This document shows, one piece after another, positions 61,194-64,000 of a stretch of DNA of 64,000 nt. Location: NCBI GenBank assembly GCA_028285185.1, contig JANQQD010000310.1, forward strand, positions 1 through 64,000. The letters run 5' to 3'. Each line of letters starts with the position of its first letter. Position 1 is the stretch's first letter. Source of the stretch: Anaerolineae bacterium. Its GTDB lineage: Bacteria > Pseudomonadota > Alphaproteobacteria > DSM-16000 > Inquilinaceae. A model generated the notes under the pieces. The model was not told the DNA's origin and did no database searches. It saw nothing but the letters and a program-made list of their open reading frames with translations. The translations under genes and the position numbers were made by a program.

Positions 61194-62287
61194 GCAAGCT
61201 CACCACGATCGCCCGGGACGACATGGCGACAATCGCCCTGGGCGGAGCGTTCCTCGGCACCGGCGGCGGCGGCGATCCCTATATCGGGCGGCTGATGGCC
61301 GAGCAGGCCATCGACGCCAACGGCCCGGTCCCGGTGATCGATGTCGACGCGCTCGACGACGACGCCCTTGTCGTTCCTGTCGCCATGATGGGGGCGCCGA
61401 CGGTGATGCTCGAAAAGCTGCCCCGCGGCGACGAGGCGATCGGCGCGCTGCGTTCTCTGGAAGCCGTACTGGGCCGGACGGCCGACGCGATCTTCTGCAT
61501 CGAGGCCGGGGGGCTCAACTCGACCATTCCCATCGCCGTGGCCGCCAGCGCGGGCCTTCCCATCGTCGATGGCGACGGCATGGGCCGGGCGTTTCCCGAA
61601 TTGCAGATGGTGTCGATGACCATGTTCGGCATTCACGCCTGCCCCATGGCCATGGCCGACGAGAAGGGCAACGCGCTCGTGCTCAATACCGTCGACAATC
61701 TGTCGACCGAGAAATTCGCCCGGGTCATCACGGTCGAGATGGGGGGCGCGGGGCTGATCGCGCTCTACCCGATGACCGGGGCGCAGGCGAAACGCGCCAT
61801 CCTGCGCGGCTCGCTCTCGCTCATCGCCGATATCGGGCGCATCATCCGGTCGGAACAGGCCGCCAACCGCAACCCGGCCGAGCGGCTGGCCGCCGATCTC
61901 GGCGGCGTGCGTCTCTTCGAGGGCCGGGTGACGGATGTGGATCGCCGCACCGAGGGCGGCTTCGCGCGCGGCCGGGCGCGCTTCGAGGGGCTCGATAGCT
62001 ACCAGGGGCAGACCCTGACGCTCCAGTTCCAGAACGAGTTCCTGATGGCCGAGACAGGCGACGGCACCCCCCGGGCGATGACGCCCGATCTGATCTGCCT
62101 GCTCGACCTCGAAACCGGGGAACCGATCACCACCGAGACCATGGCCTATGGTTTTCGGGTGATCGTCTTCGGCCTGCCCTGCGACCCGAAATGGCGCAGC
62201 GATCACGGTCTCGACCTCGTCGGCCCACGCTATTTCGGCTACGATGTCGACTATCAGACCATTGAAAAACTTAACGAAAAATCCTGA
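61190..62287 (+). CDS. DUF917 family protein, second of tandem pair, cluster 2 (365 aa)
   Basis: Hallmarks: GAFLGTGGGGDPYIGRLM and VDGDGMGRAFPELQM. It departs from the other two in the segment after the first motif (VAMMGAPTVMLEKLPRGDEA in place of GGIGAP...EKIEEG) and in the C-terminal tail YFGYDVDYQTIEKLNEKS. ATG 61190 overlaps the previous stop by four bases. Its constant pairing suggests a heteromer or a second step on the same substrate. Confidence 0.85.
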   Translation: MSKLTTIARDDMATIALGGAFLGTGGGGDPYIGRLMAEQAIDANGPVPVIDVDALDDDALVVPVAMMGAPTVMLEKLPRGDEAIGALRSLEAVLGRTADAIFCIEAGGLNSTIPIAVAASAGLPIVDGDGMGRAFPELQMVSMTMFGIHACPMAMADEKGNALVLNTVDNLSTEKFARVITVEMGGAGLIALYPMTGAQAKRAILRGSLSLIADIGRIIRSEQAANRNPAERLAADLGGVRLFEGRVTDVDRRTEGGFARGRARFEGLDSYQGQTLTLQFQNEFLMAETGDGTPRAMTPDLICLLDLETGEPITTETMAYGFRVIVFGLPCDPKWRSDHGLDLVGPRYFGYDVDYQTIEKLNEKS

Positions 62288-62305
62288 CAACAAGGAGGAC
62301 GACCC

Positions 62306-63871
62306 ATGAAGACCCTCAGACTGACGACCGCCGCAACGGCACTTGCCATGGCATTCGGTGCCGGGACGGCCACGGCGGAGAACGTCGTCACCGTCAACGC
62401 GGTGCAGATCTTCGGCACTGTCGATCCGGCCAAGATCAACGACTATACCGAGTACATGGCGGGCGTGAACCTCTATGAGGCGCTCACCACGCTGGACGGC
62501 TCCGGTGCGATCCAGCCGCTTCTGGCCGAAAGCTGGACGACATCCGAGGACGGGCTGACCTGGACCTTTACGCTCAAGCAGGGCGCCACCTTCCAGGACG
62601 GCACTCCGGTCGAGGCGAAGGATGTCGTGTGGTCGGTCGACCGGCTTCTGGCGATCAATGAAGGCCCGTCCTACCTCTTTGAGGGCGTCCTGGAAGAAGG
62701 CGCCGTCACCGAGATCGACAGCCGCACGGTCCAGTTCGTGCTCTCCCAGACCTATGCGCCGTTTCTGACCACGACCCCGATCCTGTTTGTCGTCAATTCC
62801 GACCTGGCGGCGGAGAACGCGACCGGAGACGACCCCTGGGCGCAGGACTTCATCGCCAACAATTCCATCGGCGCGGGCGCATTCATGCTCGACAGTTGGG
62901 AGCGCGGGGCGAGCATGACGATCACGGCCTATGAGGGCTATCACCTGGGCTGGGACGAGGACAGCATCGACGAGGTGCGCTTCGTCGTCACCAACGAGGA
63001 AGCCACGGTCAAGGCGCTCGCCGCATCCGGTGAGTTGTCGATGTCCTCGGACGCACAGGCGCAGGAGACCTATGACAGCATCGGCGCGCTGGAGGATTAC
63101 CGGATCGTCGAATATCCCACGGCGACGAACTTCTACTTCAAGCTTAACAACAGCCGGCCGCCCACCGACGACGTCAACATCCGCAAGGCCATCGCCTATG
63201 CCACGGATTACGAGACGATCCGCGACGTGATCCTGCCCGGCGAACCGCTTTCGGGGCCGATGCCGCCGATCTTCGCCGATGCCTACCCGGACGATGTCGA
63301 GATACCGGTCTTCGACGTCGCCAGGGCGCAGGAATACGTCAATGCCTCGCGATATGCCGGCCAGGGCCCGATCGACATCGAGATCATGTATGTCGCCGGC
63401 CTCGCCTTCGAGGAGGAGATCGGCCTGCTGATGAAGTCGATCCTCGACCCGATCGGCTTCAACACGATCCTCAGGCCGGAACCCTGGAACCGGATGACCG
63501 AACTGGCCGGCGATGTCGACAGCACCCCGGCGATCAACCAGGTGTTCTACGGCGCGACCTACCCCTCGCCGGACACCTATTTCTTCACGCAGTATCATAG
63601 CCGCGCCGCGGGCACCTGGGCCTCGATGGAATGGGTGCAGGACCCCGAGGTCGACGCGATGATCGACGCGGCCCGCGCGACCCCGGATGTCGATGAGCAG
63701 AACGCGATCTACCAGGACCTTCAACGCAAGCTCGTCAACGATCAGGTGGGTGTCTTCCTGCTGACCCAGCGCAGCCAGCAGGCGTTTCACAACTGCCTTC
63801 AGGGCTTCACCTGGGTGCCGATGCAGAGCTTCGAGTTCAACTTCCACACCATGAAATGGGTGTGCGACTGA
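62306..63871 (+). CDS. ABC transporter substrate-binding protein (family 5), cluster 2 (521 aa)
   Basis: Periplasmic SBP_bac_5 protein with a Sec signal (MKTLRLTTAATALAMAFGAG, TATA). LLAESWTTSEDGLTWTFTLK and FQDGTPVEAKDVVWSVDRLL are family words. GGAGG lies before the ATG. It is the last gene of cluster 2, whereas the cluster 1 binding protein precedes the permeases and has a Tat-type signal. A hairpin follows 9 bases after the stop. Confidence 0.92.
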   Translation: MKTLRLTTAATALAMAFGAGTATAENVVTVNAVQIFGTVDPAKINDYTEYMAGVNLYEALTTLDGSGAIQPLLAESWTTSEDGLTWTFTLKQGATFQDGTPVEAKDVVWSVDRLLAINEGPSYLFEGVLEEGAVTEIDSRTVQFVLSQTYAPFLTTTPILFVVNSDLAAENATGDDPWAQDFIANNSIGAGAFMLDSWERGASMTITAYEGYHLGWDEDSIDEVRFVVTNEEATVKALAASGELSMSSDAQAQETYDSIGALEDYRIVEYPTATNFYFKLNNSRPPTDDVNIRKAIAYATDYETIRDVILPGEPLSGPMPPIFADAYPDDVEIPVFDVARAQEYVNASRYAGQGPIDIEIMYVAGLAFEEEIGLLMKSILDPIGFNTILRPEPWNRMTELAGDVDSTPAINQVFYGATYPSPDTYFFTQYHSRAAGTWASMEWVQDPEVDAMIDAARATPDVDEQNAIYQDLQRKLVNDQVGVFLLTQRSQQAFHNCLQGFTWVPMQSFEFNFHTMKWVCD

Positions 63872-63880
63872 GCGGTAATG

Positions 63881-63907
63881 CCGGCGCCCGGGTCCACCGG
63901 GCGCCGG
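63881..63907. terminator. Terminator-like hairpin at the end of cluster 2
   Basis: Perfect 11-base stem CCGGCGCCCGG / CCGGGCGCCGG with a 5-base loop, between the cluster 2 stop and the stop of the convergent minus-strand gene. No T-run. Confidence 0.55.
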
Positions 63908-63920
63908 ATCGGCGGCGCCG

Positions 63921-64000
63921 TCAGGCGTCCGGATCGGGCGCTCTGCGCAGCAGATAGCTGTCCATGATCCAGCCGTGCCGCGCGCGGGTTTCGGCGCGGG
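63921..64000 (-). CDS. C-terminal end of an unidentified gene (cut by window edge)
   Basis: The minus frame enters from the right edge and ends at the TGA at 63923-63921, reading RARHGWIMDSYLLRRAPDPD. Only 26 residues are visible, too few to identify the protein. It converges on cluster 2 across the hairpin, which supports that it is real. Confidence 0.5.
   Translation of the reverse strand, partial: RAETRARHGWIMDSYLLRRAPDPDA

Noticed and set aside
58436-63847. Minus-strand frames of 583 and 898 aa over cluster 2
   Set aside because: Antisense to genes with full family motifs; composition is that of GC-rich shadows.

Overview
The window is high-GC alphaproteobacterial chromosome, most probably from the Rhodobacteraceae. 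The order and style of the core genes (rplY, lldD, cytochrome b561-YceI fusion, trpA, ychF) and the Opp-type transport clusters point that way; the genus cannot be named from the sequence alone.

Region 1 (1-8264) is ordinary chromosome: pth (cut by the left edge), an inositol-monophosphatase-family gene, rplY, an FMN-dependent lactate dehydrogenase, a b561-YceI fusion facing a stand-alone YceI gene, trpA, a PhnB-like VOC protein, ychF and tRNA-Ser(GCU).

Region 2 (8248-18027) is an integrated element of about 9.8 kb in the 3' end of that tRNA gene, bounded by a 21-base direct repeat. It carries an integrase at the tRNA end, a Rep-like protein, an MgsA-C-like protein overlapping a second tyrosine recombinase, an XRE repressor with operator-like repeats, a small exported protein, and a two-gene cargo: a large helical protein followed by one with an Mrr-like nuclease N-terminus. 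Base composition is visibly lower in GC than the flanks, most of all in the cargo.

Region 3 (18028 to about 41500) is a second accessory block directly behind the first, as if islands had piled up at the same tRNA. It opens with a type III-like restriction-modification pair (res, mod), an IS-truncated gene, an IS3-family element with unrelated broken genes on its two sides, and a phage-structural remnant. Then comes the most unusual part of the window (25913-40781). One tight operon encodes three large unrecognised proteins (680, 871 and 563 aa) and five small coiled-coil proteins, several of them visibly paralogous, followed by an M35-like secreted metalloprotease. Two further unrecognised genes stand next to it: a divergent 395-aa gene, and a 915-aa protein predicted to have four membrane helices and a large exported domain. 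I can assign no known system to this set. IS110 and recombinase remnants close the block.

Region 4 (41690-63871) holds two independent versions of the same idea: an Opp-type ABC importer linked to a hydantoinase/oxoprolinase (HyuA-like) protein and DUF917 (S-methyl-thiohydantoin desulfurase-type) proteins. Cluster 1 (minus strand, 50068-41690) has an Lrp/AsnC regulator and one DUF917 gene. Cluster 2 (plus strand, 53395-63871) has a LuxR-type regulator, a fused double ATPase and two tandem DUF917 genes. Both probably import and open a cyclic amide or peptide-like ring compound. Between them lie an MDR oxidoreductase gene and a decayed ABC exporter. The window ends inside a minus-strand gene.
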